Source of the DNA: Streptomyces sp. I6
GTDB taxonomy: Bacteria > Actinomycetota > Actinomycetes > Streptomycetales > Streptomycetaceae
Length of the DNA stretch: 64,000 nt
Reading direction: 5' to 3'
NCBI GenBank assembly: GCA_003725745.1
Contig: RHDP01000001.1
Coordinates: forward strand, 1,271,501 to 1,335,500
The notes below the pieces were generated by a model. That model was not told the DNA's origin, made no database searches, and was given only the letters and a program-made list of their open reading frames with translations. Numbering within the stretch: the stretch's first letter is position 1; each line of letters opens with the position of its first letter. Both the position numbers and the translations under genes were made by a program. This document shows, in pieces, positions 47,454 to 55,844 of the stretch.

Positions 47454-48053
47454 CTAGCCCCGCGCGCGCTGCCTCAGCTCGGCCCAGACCTCGCGGACCC
47501 GGGGCTCCAGTGCCTCCAGCGGCCCGTCGTTGTCGATGATCAGATCGGCGACGGCCCTGCGCTGCTCGGGTTCCGCCTGCGCGGCCATCCGGGCGCGCGC
47601 CTCCGACCCGGTCATGCCGCGCAGCCGTACGAGCCGGTCCAGCCGGGTCTCGGGGGCCGCGTCCACGACGACGACCAGGTCGTACAGGGGGGCGAGGCCG
47701 TTCTCCGCGAGCAGCGGTACGTCGTGGACGACCACCGCCTCCGGGCCGGCCGCGGCCTCCAGTTCGGCCGACCGCGCCCCGACCAGCGGGTGCACGATGG
47801 CGTTCAGCCGGGCCAGCCGTTCGGCGTCGGAGAACACGATCGCGCCGAGTCGGGGCCGGTCGAGGGTGCCCTCCGGTGTGAGGATGTCGGGACCGAACGC
47901 CTCGACGACGGCGGCTAGGCCCGGTGTGCCGGGCTCGACGACCTCTCGGGCGATCTTGTCCGCGTCGATCAGCACCGCGCCGTACGACGCGAGAAGCCGT
48001 GACACTTCGCTCTTGCCGGCGCCGATACCGCCGGTCAGGCCCACCTTCAGCAT
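47454..48053 (-). CDS. coaE: Dephospho-CoA kinase
   Basis: A 199-residue kinase for the last step of coenzyme A synthesis, phosphorylating the 3'-hydroxyl of dephospho-CoA. Walker A is [13 protein letters not shown] (residues 5-17); [14 protein letters not shown] (about 31-44) and [19 protein letters not shown] (about 105-123) are family motifs. Length is the bacterial core, without the C-terminal UPF0157 extension found in mycobacteria. ATG 48053 has -10-like TATGCT (48061-48066) exactly 7 bp upstream and no ribosome site: probable leaderless mRNA. Longer in-frame starts run into the PAC2 gene. Confidence 0.96.
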   Translation of the reverse strand: MLKVGLTGGIGAGKSEVSRLLASYGAVLIDADKIAREVVEPGTPGLAAVVEAFGPDILTPEGTLDRPRLGAIVFSDAERLARLNAIVHPLVGARSAELEAAAGPEAVVVHDVPLLAENGLAPLYDLVVVVDAAPETRLDRLVRLRGMTGSEARARMAAQAEPEQRRAVADLIIDNDGPLEALEPRVREVWAELRQRARG

Positions 48054-48111
48054 GGGCGGAAGCATAGGCACGCACCGGGGGCGGCGGTCCGCCGGGCCCC
48101 TGGACACGGGC

Positions 48112-49050
48112 CTATGAGTCGCCCTCGCGTTCGGCCAGGAACCGCTCGAACTGCCTGCCGATCTCGTCCGCCGACGGGAGCTCCGCCGGTTCGGCGACCA
48201 GGCTGCCCCGGGTGTCGGCACCGGCGATGGCGTCGTACTGGTGCTCGAGCCCTCTCACCAGGGACGTCAGCTCCTCGTCACCCTCGCCGATCTGGCGTTC
48301 GATCTCGGTCTGGGTGCGCTGGGCCCGGGCGCGCAGGGTGTGCGCGATGCCGGGGAGCACCAGCCCCGTCGCGGCGGTGATCGCTTCGAGGGCGGTCAGC
48401 GCGGCGTCCGGGTACGCGGAGCGGGCGACGTAGTGCGGCACATGGGCGGCGACGCCGAGGACGTCGTGGCCCCACTGCGCCAGCCGGTACTCGACCAGGG
48501 ATTCCGCGCTGCCCGGCACCTGGGCCTCGTCGAAGGGGCTGCGATGACCGGGCATCAGGTCCGTCCGGGTGCCGTGCGGGGTGACTCCGACGGGACGGGT
48601 GTGCGGCACGCCCATGGGGATGCCGTGGAAGTTCACGGAGAGGCGCACCCCGAGCCGCTCGACGATCTGCCGCACGGCCGCGGCGAACAGCTCCCACTCC
48701 ACGTCCGGCTCGGGGCCGGACAGCAGCAGGAACGGGGCGCCGGTGGCGTCCTGGACCAGCCGGACCTCCAGGGAGGGGGTCTCGAAACCGGTCCAGCGGT
48801 CCCGGCGGAAGGTGAGCAGCGGGCGGCGGGCGCGGTAGTCGACGAGCCGGTCGTGGTCGAAGCGGGCCACCACCTGGTGGGGCAGGGATCCGAGCAGGGC
48901 GGTGACGAGTTGCTCGCCCGTCTCGCCCGCGTCGATGTACCCGTCGAAGTGGTACAGCATGACGAGCCCGGCCGACTCCTGTGCCAACGCCACGTCGACG
49001 ACCGCCAGGCCCTTCGGCTCCCACTCGTACAGACTCTGCGGATCTCGCAC
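48112..49050 (-). CDS. PAC2-family (proteasome assembly chaperone 2-like) protein
   Basis: A 312-residue protein of the PAC2 family, found across actinobacteria beside the 20S proteasome lineage. Motifs: [19 protein letters not shown] (about residues 31-49), [14 protein letters not shown], and [17 protein letters not shown] (about 139-155). The C-terminal helix ([19 protein letters not shown]) may contact partners. Role in proteasome assembly in Streptomyces is not shown. GTG 49050 has GGAGAAGGGG upstream. It follows rpsA and its terminator on the same strand. Confidence 0.9.
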   Translation of the reverse strand: MRDPQSLYEWEPKGLAVVDVALAQESAGLVMLYHFDGYIDAGETGEQLVTALLGSLPHQVVARFDHDRLVDYRARRPLLTFRRDRWTGFETPSLEVRLVQDATGAPFLLLSGPEPDVEWELFAAAVRQIVERLGVRLSVNFHGIPMGVPHTRPVGVTPHGTRTDLMPGHRSPFDEAQVPGSAESLVEYRLAQWGHDVLGVAAHVPHYVARSAYPDAALTALEAITAATGLVLPGIAHTLRARAQRTQTEIERQIGEGDEELTSLVRGLEHQYDAIAGADTRGSLVAEPAELPSADEIGRQFERFLAEREGDS

Positions 49051-49170
49051 CGTTACCGCCCCTTCTCCGTGTCTGAGGTGTCAACCCCGCACCCGGTGCG
49101 ATCATTCCCGACGGTGCCCGGGCCGCTCCGGGGAGCCGGTCGGGCGGGGGCCTCGGCGCGTTCGGAAATG

Positions 49171-49208
49171 GCGGAGGCCCGCCCCCCGTGAAGGGGGCGG
49201 GCCTCCGC
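49171..49208 (-). terminator. Terminator of rpsA
   Basis: A perfect 16-bp inverted repeat GCGGAGGCCCGCCCCC (49171-49186) and its complement (49193-49208) with loop CGTGAA, 28 bp past the rpsA stop. Confidence 0.88.
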
Positions 49209-49236
49209 ACCGGTTGCCCGGTGGCCGGCGGGAGCC

Positions 49237-50730
49237 TCAGCTCTGGCCGCCTGCCAGCTTCTCGCGGAGCGCGGCGAGGGCCTCGTCCGACGCCAGGGCG
49301 CCGGAGTTGTCGTCCGACTCCGAGGAGTACGAACCGCCCTGCGGCGCGGCGGCCGGAGCGGCCTGCCCGCCCTCGGCGGCGGCGGCCTCGTCGGCCTCGC
49401 GGGACTTGATGACCTGCGCCTGGTGCTGCTCGAAGCGCTGCTGCGCCTCGGCGTACTGGTGCTCCCACTCCTCGCGCTGCTTCTCGTAACCCTCGAGCCA
49501 GTCGTTGGTCTCGGGGTCGAAGCCCTCGGGGTAGATGTAGTTGCCCTGGTCGTCGTAGGACGCGGCCATGCCGTACAGGGTCGGGTCGAACTCGACCGAC
49601 GCCGGGTCGGCACCGAAGGACTCGTTGGCCTGCTTCAGGGACAGCGAGATCCGGCGACGCTCGAGGTCGATGTCGATGACCTTGACGAAGATCTCGTCGT
49701 TGACCTGGACGACCTGCTCCGGGATCTCCACGTGGCGCTCGGCCAGCTCGGAGATGTGGACCAGGCCCTCGATGCCCTCGTCCACGCGGACGAACGCACC
49801 GAACGGCACCAGCTTGGTGACCTTGCCCGGGACGACCTGGCCGATCTGGTGGGTGCGGGCGAACTGCTGCCACGGGTCTTCCTGCGTCGCCTTCAGCGAC
49901 AGCGAGACACGCTCGCGGTCCATGTCGACGTCGAGGACCTCGACGGTGACCTCCTGGCCGACCTCGACCACCTCGGACGGGTGGTCGATGTGCTTCCAGG
50001 ACAGCTCGGAGACGTGCACCAGACCGTCGACGCCACCCAGGTCCACGAAGGCACCGAAGTTGACGATCGAGGACACGACGCCGGACCGCACCTGGCCCTT
50101 CTGCAGGGTGGTGAGGAACGTCTGGCGGACCTCGGACTGGGTCTGCTCCAGCCAGGCACGGCGGGACAGGACCACGTTGTTGCGGTTCTTGTCCAGCTCG
50201 ATGATCTTGGCCTCGAGCTCCTTGCCGACGTACGGCTGGAGGTCGCGGACGCGGCGCATCTCGACCAGGGAGGCGGGGAGGAAGCCGCGGAGGCCGATGT
50301 CGAGGATGAGACCACCCTTGACGACCTCGATGACGGTACCGGTGACGATGCCGTCCTCTTCCTTGATCTTCTCGATGGTGCCCCAGGCACGCTCGTACTG
50401 GGCGCGCTTCTTCGAGAGGATCAGGCGGCCTTCCTTGTCCTCCTTCTGGAGGACGAGGGCCTCGATCTCGTCACCGACGGCGACGACCTCGTTGGGGTCG
50501 ACGTCGTGCTTGATCGAGAGCTCGCGGCTCGGGATGACACCTTCGGTCTTGTAACCGATGTCGAGCAGGACCTCGTCCCGGTCGACCTTCACGATGACGC
50601 CGTCGACGATGTCGCCGTCGTTGAAGTACTTGATCGTCTCGTCGATCGCGGCGAGGAAGGCTTCCTCGTTACCGATGTCGTTGACCGCAACCTGCGGGGT
50701 GGTGGCGGTGGTCTCGGTGCTGCTCGTCAT
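49237..50730 (-). CDS. rpsA: 30S ribosomal protein S1
   Basis: A 497-residue RNA-binding ribosomal protein that helps mRNA binding. Four S1 (OB-fold) domains at about residues 35-105, 120-190, 205-275 and 290-360, for example GVVSSIVNFGAFVDLGGVDG and GKVTKLVPFGAFVRVDEG. The actinobacterial length (four domains, not six as in E. coli) and Ser/Asp-rich C-terminal tail are normal. ATG 50730 (MTSSTETTATTPQ) has only a weak, distant GGAG about 13 nt upstream, a feature also known for other rpsA genes. A clear promoter lies at 50928-50956, giving a leader of about 190 nt. Confidence 0.98.
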   Translation of the reverse strand: MTSSTETTATTPQVAVNDIGNEEAFLAAIDETIKYFNDGDIVDGVIVKVDRDEVLLDIGYKTEGVIPSRELSIKHDVDPNEVVAVGDEIEALVLQKEDKEGRLILSKKRAQYERAWGTIEKIKEEDGIVTGTVIEVVKGGLILDIGLRGFLPASLVEMRRVRDLQPYVGKELEAKIIELDKNRNNVVLSRRAWLEQTQSEVRQTFLTTLQKGQVRSGVVSSIVNFGAFVDLGGVDGLVHVSELSWKHIDHPSEVVEVGQEVTVEVLDVDMDRERVSLSLKATQEDPWQQFARTHQIGQVVPGKVTKLVPFGAFVRVDEGIEGLVHISELAERHVEIPEQVVQVNDEIFVKVIDIDLERRRISLSLKQANESFGADPASVEFDPTLYGMAASYDDQGNYIYPEGFDPETNDWLEGYEKQREEWEHQYAEAQQRFEQHQAQVIKSREADEAAAAEGGQAAPAAAPQGGSYSSESDDNSGALASDEALAALREKLAGGQS

Positions 50731-50921
50731 GTGGGAAAGGGCTCCGGTACGGACATTGAAGTCGTAGGTACTGCTACGCCGTGAGCCCGTATCGCAGCTG
50801 CAGAAGCCGGACAGCCAAGGAAGCGCCAACCCCAGCAGGAATGGCGCCTCGACAACCGAGGGGACATACAGCAGATGCGAGCGCGGCCTGCTCCGTCTGA
50901 GGCGCGCAAGCCCGCAGCGCA
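50731..50921 (-). other. Long rpsA leader
   Basis: The predicted transcript has about 190 untranslated nt with a small hairpin (CCTCG-GTTGT-CGAGG) mid-way and no strong ribosome site. S1 autoregulation through such a leader is known in E. coli; here it is only a possibility. Confidence 0.4.
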
Positions 50922-50927
50922 ACCTTT

Positions 50928-50956
50928 AGCATACGGGGGCGGCAGGGCACGGTCAA
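50928..50956 (-). promoter_or_regulatory. rpsA promoter
   Basis: On the minus strand, TTGACC (50951-50956), 17 bp, TATGCT (50928-50933): near-ideal vegetative sigma (HrdB-type) promoter, as expected for a ribosomal protein gene. Confidence 0.88.
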
Positions 50957-51112
50957 TGCGCGAAGACCCCCACCCGGGGCGGAACTCCGCATACCCGGCA
51001 CAACTAGGGTTTGCCGAGGCCATGATGGCCGCGCCTCGCTCCCCGCGACACGGCCGCAGGGCCCTCGCGGTGCTTCCGGGCGAGGCACCAGCAACGTACA
51101 ACGACGGGCGAG

Positions 51113-51939
51113 ATGATCCAAGAGCACGAACCGCAGGCGACCCGGCGTCACACCGGCGGTGCGGAGAGCAGCCGCGCCAGCCGCGGCTGGTGGGACCGCA
51201 ACGCCGACGCGTACCAGAGCGAGCACGGCTCCTTCCTCGGTGACGACCGGTTCGTCTGGTGTCCCGAGGGCCTGGACGAGGCCGAGGCCCGGCTGCTCGG
51301 TCCGGCGGAGTCCCTGCGGGGCGCCGCCGTACTGGAGGTGGGCGCCGGCGCGGCCCAGTGCTCCCGCTGGCTGCTGGCCCAGGGCGCGCGGCCGGTGGCC
51401 CTGGACCTCTCGCACCGCCAGCTCCAGCACGCCCTGCGGATCGGTGCGGGCTTCCCCTGGTCGAGGCGGACGCCCGCGCACTGCCCTTCGCCGACGGCTC
51501 CTTCGACCTGGCGTGCTCCGCGTTCGGGGCCGTGCCGTTCGTCGCCGACCCGGTGCGCGTGTTCCGGGAGGTGAGGCGGGTCCTGCGGCCCGGCGGGCGG
51601 TGGGTCTTCTCGGTCACGCACCCCGTCCGCTGGGCGTTCCCCGACGAGCCGGGACCCGAGGGGCTGAGCGTCTCCGCCTCGTACTTCGACCGCACCCCGT
51701 ACGTGGAGCAGGACGAGGAGGGCCGGGCCGTCTACGTGGAGCACCACAGGACGATCGGGGACCGCGTCCGCGACGTGGTGGCGGCCGGCTTCCGGCTGAC
51801 CGACCTGGTCGAGCCGGAGTGGCCGGCCTGGAACGGCCAGGAGTGGGGCGGCTGGTCACCGCTGCGCGGGAACCTGGTCCCGGGGACGGCGATCTTCGTC
51901 TGCGAGCGGAGCGGGACCGGCCCGGACGGGGGGACCTGA
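51113..51939 (+). CDS. Class I SAM-dependent methyltransferase (apparent frameshift)
   Basis: About 275 residues when one base is restored. Motif I is AAVLEVGAGAAQCSRWLLAQGA (near residue 70), then the acidic loop VALDLSHRQL; after the break follow EADARALPFADGSFDLACSAFGAV and EVRRVLRPGGRWVFS (motifs for SAM binding). The frame breaks at 51454-51457 (C4, C5 needed) between RIGAGFP and LVEADARAL. Substrate unknown; the C-terminus (VEPEWPAWNGQEWGGWSP) is characteristic of a streptomycete subgroup. ATG 51113. hrpB begins 1 bp past its stop, so the two are co-transcribed. Confidence 0.9.
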
Positions 51940-51940
51940 C

Positions 51941-54439
51941 GTGATCCCCGAGGAGGCCCTCGCCCGGCTTCCCGTGCGCACGGCCCTCCCCGCGCTGGAA
52001 CGGGCCCTGGACTCGCACGGCGCCGCCGTGCTGTGCGCGCCGCCCGGTACGGGCAAGACGACACTGGTGCCGATCGCGCTCGCCGGGCTGCCGGACCGCG
52101 GCGGCGCCCGCGGCCGGGTCGTCGTCGCCGAGCCCCGGCGGATCGCGGCCCGTGCGGCGGCACGGCGCATGGCGTGGCTGCTCGGTGAGAAGGCGGGCGG
52201 CCGGGTCGGCTTCACGGTGCGCGGCGAGCGGGTCGTCGGGCCGGGCACCGCGATCGAGGTCGTCACCACCGGAGTGCTGCTCCAGCGGCTCCAGCGCGAC
52301 CAGGAACTCGCCGGGGTCGGCACCGTCATCCTCGACGAGTGCCACGAACGGCACCTGGACGCCGACACCGTCGCGGCGTTCCTGCTCGACGTGCGCGAGA
52401 CCCTGCGGCCCGAACTGCGGCTGGTGGCGGCGTCGGCCACCACGGACGCGGAGGGCTGGGCCCGGCTCCTCGGCGACGCGCCGGTCGTCCGGGCCGAGGA
52501 CGCCGCCCACCCCGTCGAGGTGGTGTGGGCGCCACCCGCCCGCCCGGTGCGTCCGCCGCACGGCACCCGGGTCGACCCGGCGCTGCTCGCGCATGTGGCG
52601 TCGGTGGTCCGCGCGGCGCTGGCCGAGCGGACCGGGGACGTGCTCTGCTTCCTGCCGGGGGTGGCGGAGATCGCGCGGGTCGCCCGGCTGCTCGGGGGCA
52701 CCGGGGCGGAGGTGCTCCAGGTGCACGGGCGGGCACCGGCGGCCGTGCAGGACGCGGTGCTCTCCGCCGGGCGGCACCGCAGGGTGGTGCTGGCGACCTC
52801 GGTCGCGGAGTCGTCGCTGACCGTGCCCGGCGTGCGGGTCGTCGTGGATGCGGGACTCGCCCGGGAGCCGCGCACCGACCACGCCCGGGGCCTCGGCTCG
52901 CTCACGACGGTACGGGTCTCCCGGGCCGCGGCCCGGCAGCGGGCGGGCCGGGCGGGGCGCGAGGCTCCCGGCACGGTCTACCGCTGCTGGGCCGAGGCGG
53001 AGCACGCCCGGCTGCCGCGCTTCCCCGCGCCGGAGATCCAGGTGGCGGACCTGACGGCGTTCGCCCTGCAAACGGCGTGCTGGGGCGATCCGGACGCCGC
53101 CGGGCTCGCCCTGCCGGATCCGCCGCCCGCGGGCGCGATGGCCGCGGCCCGCTCGGTCCTCACGGCCGTGGGCGCGGTCGGCCCGTCGGGCCGGGCGACC
53201 GACCGGGGTCGGCGCATGGCCCGGCTCGGAGTCCATCCGCGGCTCGCACGGGCCCTGGTCGACGGTGCCCCGGAGGTGGGCCCGCGGCGCACCGCGGAGG
53301 TCGTCGCGCTGCTGAGCGAGGAGCCCCCGCGGGAGTACGGGGACGACCTGACCGCCGCCTGGCGCACGGCCCGGCGCGGCCGCGACGCGTACGCCGCCCG
53401 CTGGCGCGCGGAGGCGGACCGGCTGACGCGCTCGCTCGGCGGCGGCGCCGGCGCCCCGGCCGGTGCGGCGGCCGCCTCCGACGACACGGCCGCCGGGTTC
53501 GTGACCGCGCTCGCCTTCCCCGAGCGCGTCGCGCGGGCGCGGGGCGGGACGTCGTACCTGATGGTCTCCGGGACCGGTGCGGAACTCGGCGAGGGCTCAC
53601 CGCTGCGGGGCTCCCCCTGGCTGGCGGTGGCGGTGGCCGACCGGCCGGCGCAGGCCGCGTCCGCGCGGGTGCGGCTCGCCGCCGTCATGGACGAGGGGAC
53701 CGCACGCGCCGCAGCGGAGCACCTGCACTCTCGCGGCGAGGAGGTGCGGTGGGAGGACGGCGACGTCACCGCCCGCCGGGTGGAACGGCTGGGCGCGGTG
53801 GAGCTGTCCGTGCGCCCGCTGCCGAAGCCGGGGGCCGGCCTGGTCCGGGACGCGCTGCTGGAGGGGCTCCGGCGTGAGGGGCCGGGGCTGCTCGCCTGGT
53901 CGCGGGAGGCCGCGGCGCTGCGGCAGCGGCTCGGCTTTCTGCACCGGGTGCGGGGCGCGCCCTGGCCGGACGTGTCGGACACGCCCCTGCTGGATCGCGC
54001 CGGTGAGTGGCTGGAGCCGGAGCTGTCCCGGGCCCGGCGCCGGGCCGATCTGGCGGGGATCGACGCCGGGCCGTGCCTGCGACGGCTGCTGCCCTGGGCC
54101 ACGGGCGAGGCGGCCCGCCTCGACGAACTGGCCCCGGAGCGGATCGAGGTGCCGAGCGGGTCGCGGATCCGGGTGGACTACGCGGGCGAGCAGCCCGTGC
54201 TGGCCGTGAAGCTCCAGGAGTTGTTCGGGCTCCGGGAGACACCGCGCCTGGCGGGGGTGCCCGTGCTCGTCCACCTCCTCTCCCCCGCGGGGCGTCCCGC
54301 GGCGGTGACCGCGGACCTCGCCTCGTTCTGGCGCGACGGGTACCGGGCGGTGCGCGCCGAGCTGCGCGGGCGCTACCCGAGGCATCCCTGGCCGGAGGAC
54401 CCGGCGACGGCGGAGCCCACGCGGGGGGTGAAGCGCTGA
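51941..54439 (+). CDS. hrpB: ATP-dependent RNA helicase HrpB
   Basis: An 832-residue DEAH/RHA helicase of the HrpB type. Walker A CAPPGTGKTTLVPIAL (near residue 36), DECH box VILDECHERHLDAD (near 130), motif III ASATTDAEGW, motif VI RQRAGRAGREAPG (near 330). The C-terminal HrpB domain includes RIRVDYAGEQPVLAVKLQEL and RGRYPRHPWPEDP. Biological role is unclear even in E. coli (non-essential RNA helicase). GTG 51941 starts directly after the methyltransferase stop. The end is convergent with the DUF3068 gene, 39 bp apart. Confidence 0.96.
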   Translation: MIPEEALARLPVRTALPALERALDSHGAAVLCAPPGTGKTTLVPIALAGLPDRGGARGRVVVAEPRRIAARAAARRMAWLLGEKAGGRVGFTVRGERVVGPGTAIEVVTTGVLLQRLQRDQELAGVGTVILDECHERHLDADTVAAFLLDVRETLRPELRLVAASATTDAEGWARLLGDAPVVRAEDAAHPVEVVWAPPARPVRPPHGTRVDPALLAHVASVVRAALAERTGDVLCFLPGVAEIARVARLLGGTGAEVLQVHGRAPAAVQDAVLSAGRHRRVVLATSVAESSLTVPGVRVVVDAGLAREPRTDHARGLGSLTTVRVSRAAARQRAGRAGREAPGTVYRCWAEAEHARLPRFPAPEIQVADLTAFALQTACWGDPDAAGLALPDPPPAGAMAAARSVLTAVGAVGPSGRATDRGRRMARLGVHPRLARALVDGAPEVGPRRTAEVVALLSEEPPREYGDDLTAAWRTARRGRDAYAARWRAEADRLTRSLGGGAGAPAGAAAASDDTAAGFVTALAFPERVARARGGTSYLMVSGTGAELGEGSPLRGSPWLAVAVADRPAQAASARVRLAAVMDEGTARAAAEHLHSRGEEVRWEDGDVTARRVERLGAVELSVRPLPKPGAGLVRDALLEGLRREGPGLLAWSREAAALRQRLGFLHRVRGAPWPDVSDTPLLDRAGEWLEPELSRARRRADLAGIDAGPCLRRLLPWATGEAARLDELAPERIEVPSGSRIRVDYAGEQPVLAVKLQELFGLRETPRLAGVPVLVHLLSPAGRPAAVTADLASFWRDGYRAVRAELRGRYPRHPWPEDPATAEPTRGVKR

Positions 54440-54478
54440 CCGCCCCGGCCGTGGAGCCGAACACCGCGGCCGCGCTCC

Positions 54479-55530
54479 TCACATCCCGGCCGGCCCGGGT
54501 TCGCGAGCCGGCCCGGGTTCGCGAGCCGGCCCGGGTTCGCGAGCCGGCGCGCCGCCCTCGTCGCGCCCCGGCGCGGCGTCGCCGCCGGGCCGGCGTGAGC
54601 GCGCTTCGAGGAGGAGGGAGACCGCGAGGAGGCCCGCGCCGAGGCCCAGGAAGGTCCACGGCAGGCGGGAGACCAGCAGGAGCACGAGCCCGCGCTGGGA
54701 CGACACCTGGGCGACCGTGCGGTCCACGTAGTCCTCGCGCATCCGGACGTGCCCGGAGAACGCGGTCACCCGGTCGCGGCCGCCGAGCAGCGAACCGCCG
54801 CGCAGTTCCTCGGTGTGGATCTCCTCGCCGTTGACGGGCGCCCCGGTGACCGGCTCGACCCAGAACATGCGTGTGGTGGTGTACCAGCGGGTGGTGCCGG
54901 TCCGCTCTTCCAGCGTCGCCGCGTCGATGCCGGGTATCGGCATCTTCTTCGGGTACGGCACCTTGGTCCACGGGACCGTCTGCTCGAAGTAGTAGACCTC
55001 CAGTCCGCGGAAGGTCCGGGTCCCCTTGTAGTGGATGGGGGCGGAGGTCCTGGTCTGGGCGTCGAAGTACGCGTAGTCCCGCTTCTCGGTGAGGAAGGGC
55101 CACTTGAACTCGATGCCCTCGCGCCGGACCGGGTCGCCGTCGACCATCTCCCCCGGGGCGTGCACGGGTGCCTGGGTGTGGGCGTCGAAGATGTACCGCT
55201 CGGGGATCTGGGAGACCGTCTTCCCGTCCGGCCCCTGGACGTGGGAGAGCGAGTCCCAGACCACCACGTCCCGGCCCGCGTGGCGCTCGATCCGCTCCGA
55301 CTCCTCCACGTTGCCCTTGAGGGTCTGCACGATGGTGACCTTCTCCACCTGCTCGGCCCGCATGGTGTCGTACCGCAGCAGGGTCGCCGGTCTCGCCTCG
55401 AGCACCGTCTCCTGGTACTGGCCCGGGGGATCTTGGCCAGCCGGGGGAAGGCGTACCAGCGCAGCACCGGCGCCAGCGCCGCGAAGAAGACGGCGAACGA
55501 CAGGAGCACAAGACTCGCTCTGCGGCGCAC
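54479..55530 (-). CDS. DUF3068 membrane protein (apparent frameshift)
   Basis: About 350 residues when one base is restored. An N-terminal membrane helix (LVLLSFAVFFAALAPVLRW) and a second near residue 290 (LPWTFLGLGAGLLAVSLLL) flank a large extracytoplasmic domain with the DUF3068 pattern (GRDVVVWDSLSHV, PERYIFDAHTQAPVH, FLTEKRDYAYFDAQTR). In mycobacteria and Streptomyces the family is called porin PorA-like, without proof. The frame breaks at 55426-55430 (C5, C6 needed) between AKIP and PGQYQETVLEARP. The C-terminus is a run of PAREPG repeats from an 18-bp direct repeat (about 54495-54548). GTG 55530 follows GGGAGGAG. The small membrane gene at 55548 is just upstream. Confidence 0.88.
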
Positions 55531-55547
55531 GGCGGCTGCTCCTCCCG

Positions 55548-55685
55548 CTACTTCACGGGTCCGGGGACCGTGGTGAGGAGAGGTCTGGGCGAGGTCTCCC
55601 CGGGCGGCACGTCGAGTACGGCGATGAGCAGCACGACGAGCAGCACGGGGACCAGCCCGGCGGCTGCGGCGACGAGGGCGCGCAT
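55548..55685 (-). CDS. Small single-helix membrane protein (45 aa)
   Basis: A 45-residue frame with one strong membrane helix (LVAAAAGLVPVLLVVLLIAVL) and a short Pro/Thr-rich outer tail. ATG 55685 is preceded by GGGAGG at 7 nt. It ends 17 bp before the DUF3068 start and its 3' end overlaps that gene's ribosome site region, which suggests coupled expression. No family recognised. A co-factor or regulatory subunit for the DUF3068 protein is plausible but unproven. Confidence 0.65.
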   Translation of the reverse strand: MRALVAAAAGLVPVLLVVLLIAVLDVPPGETSPRPLLTTVPGPVK

Positions 55686-55786
55686 GGTCGGCCTCCCGGG
55701 TACGCGGTCTGATGGGGCGTCAGAGCAGCGGGCGGGGGCACCGTAGCAACGGGGGATCGAGAAGAGAACACGTCGCACCGCACACG

Positions 55787-55826
55787 GCACCGCCCCTCCG
55801 CGGGGATACACGCGGAGGGGCGGTGC
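55787..55826 (-). terminator. Terminator of the lytic transglycosylase gene
   Basis: A perfect 16-bp inverted repeat GCACCGCCCCTCCGCG (55787-55802) and its complement (55811-55826) with an 8-nt loop, 19 bp past the stop. Confidence 0.88.
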
Positions 55827-55844
55827 GGTCTGCGGCCCGCCGGG

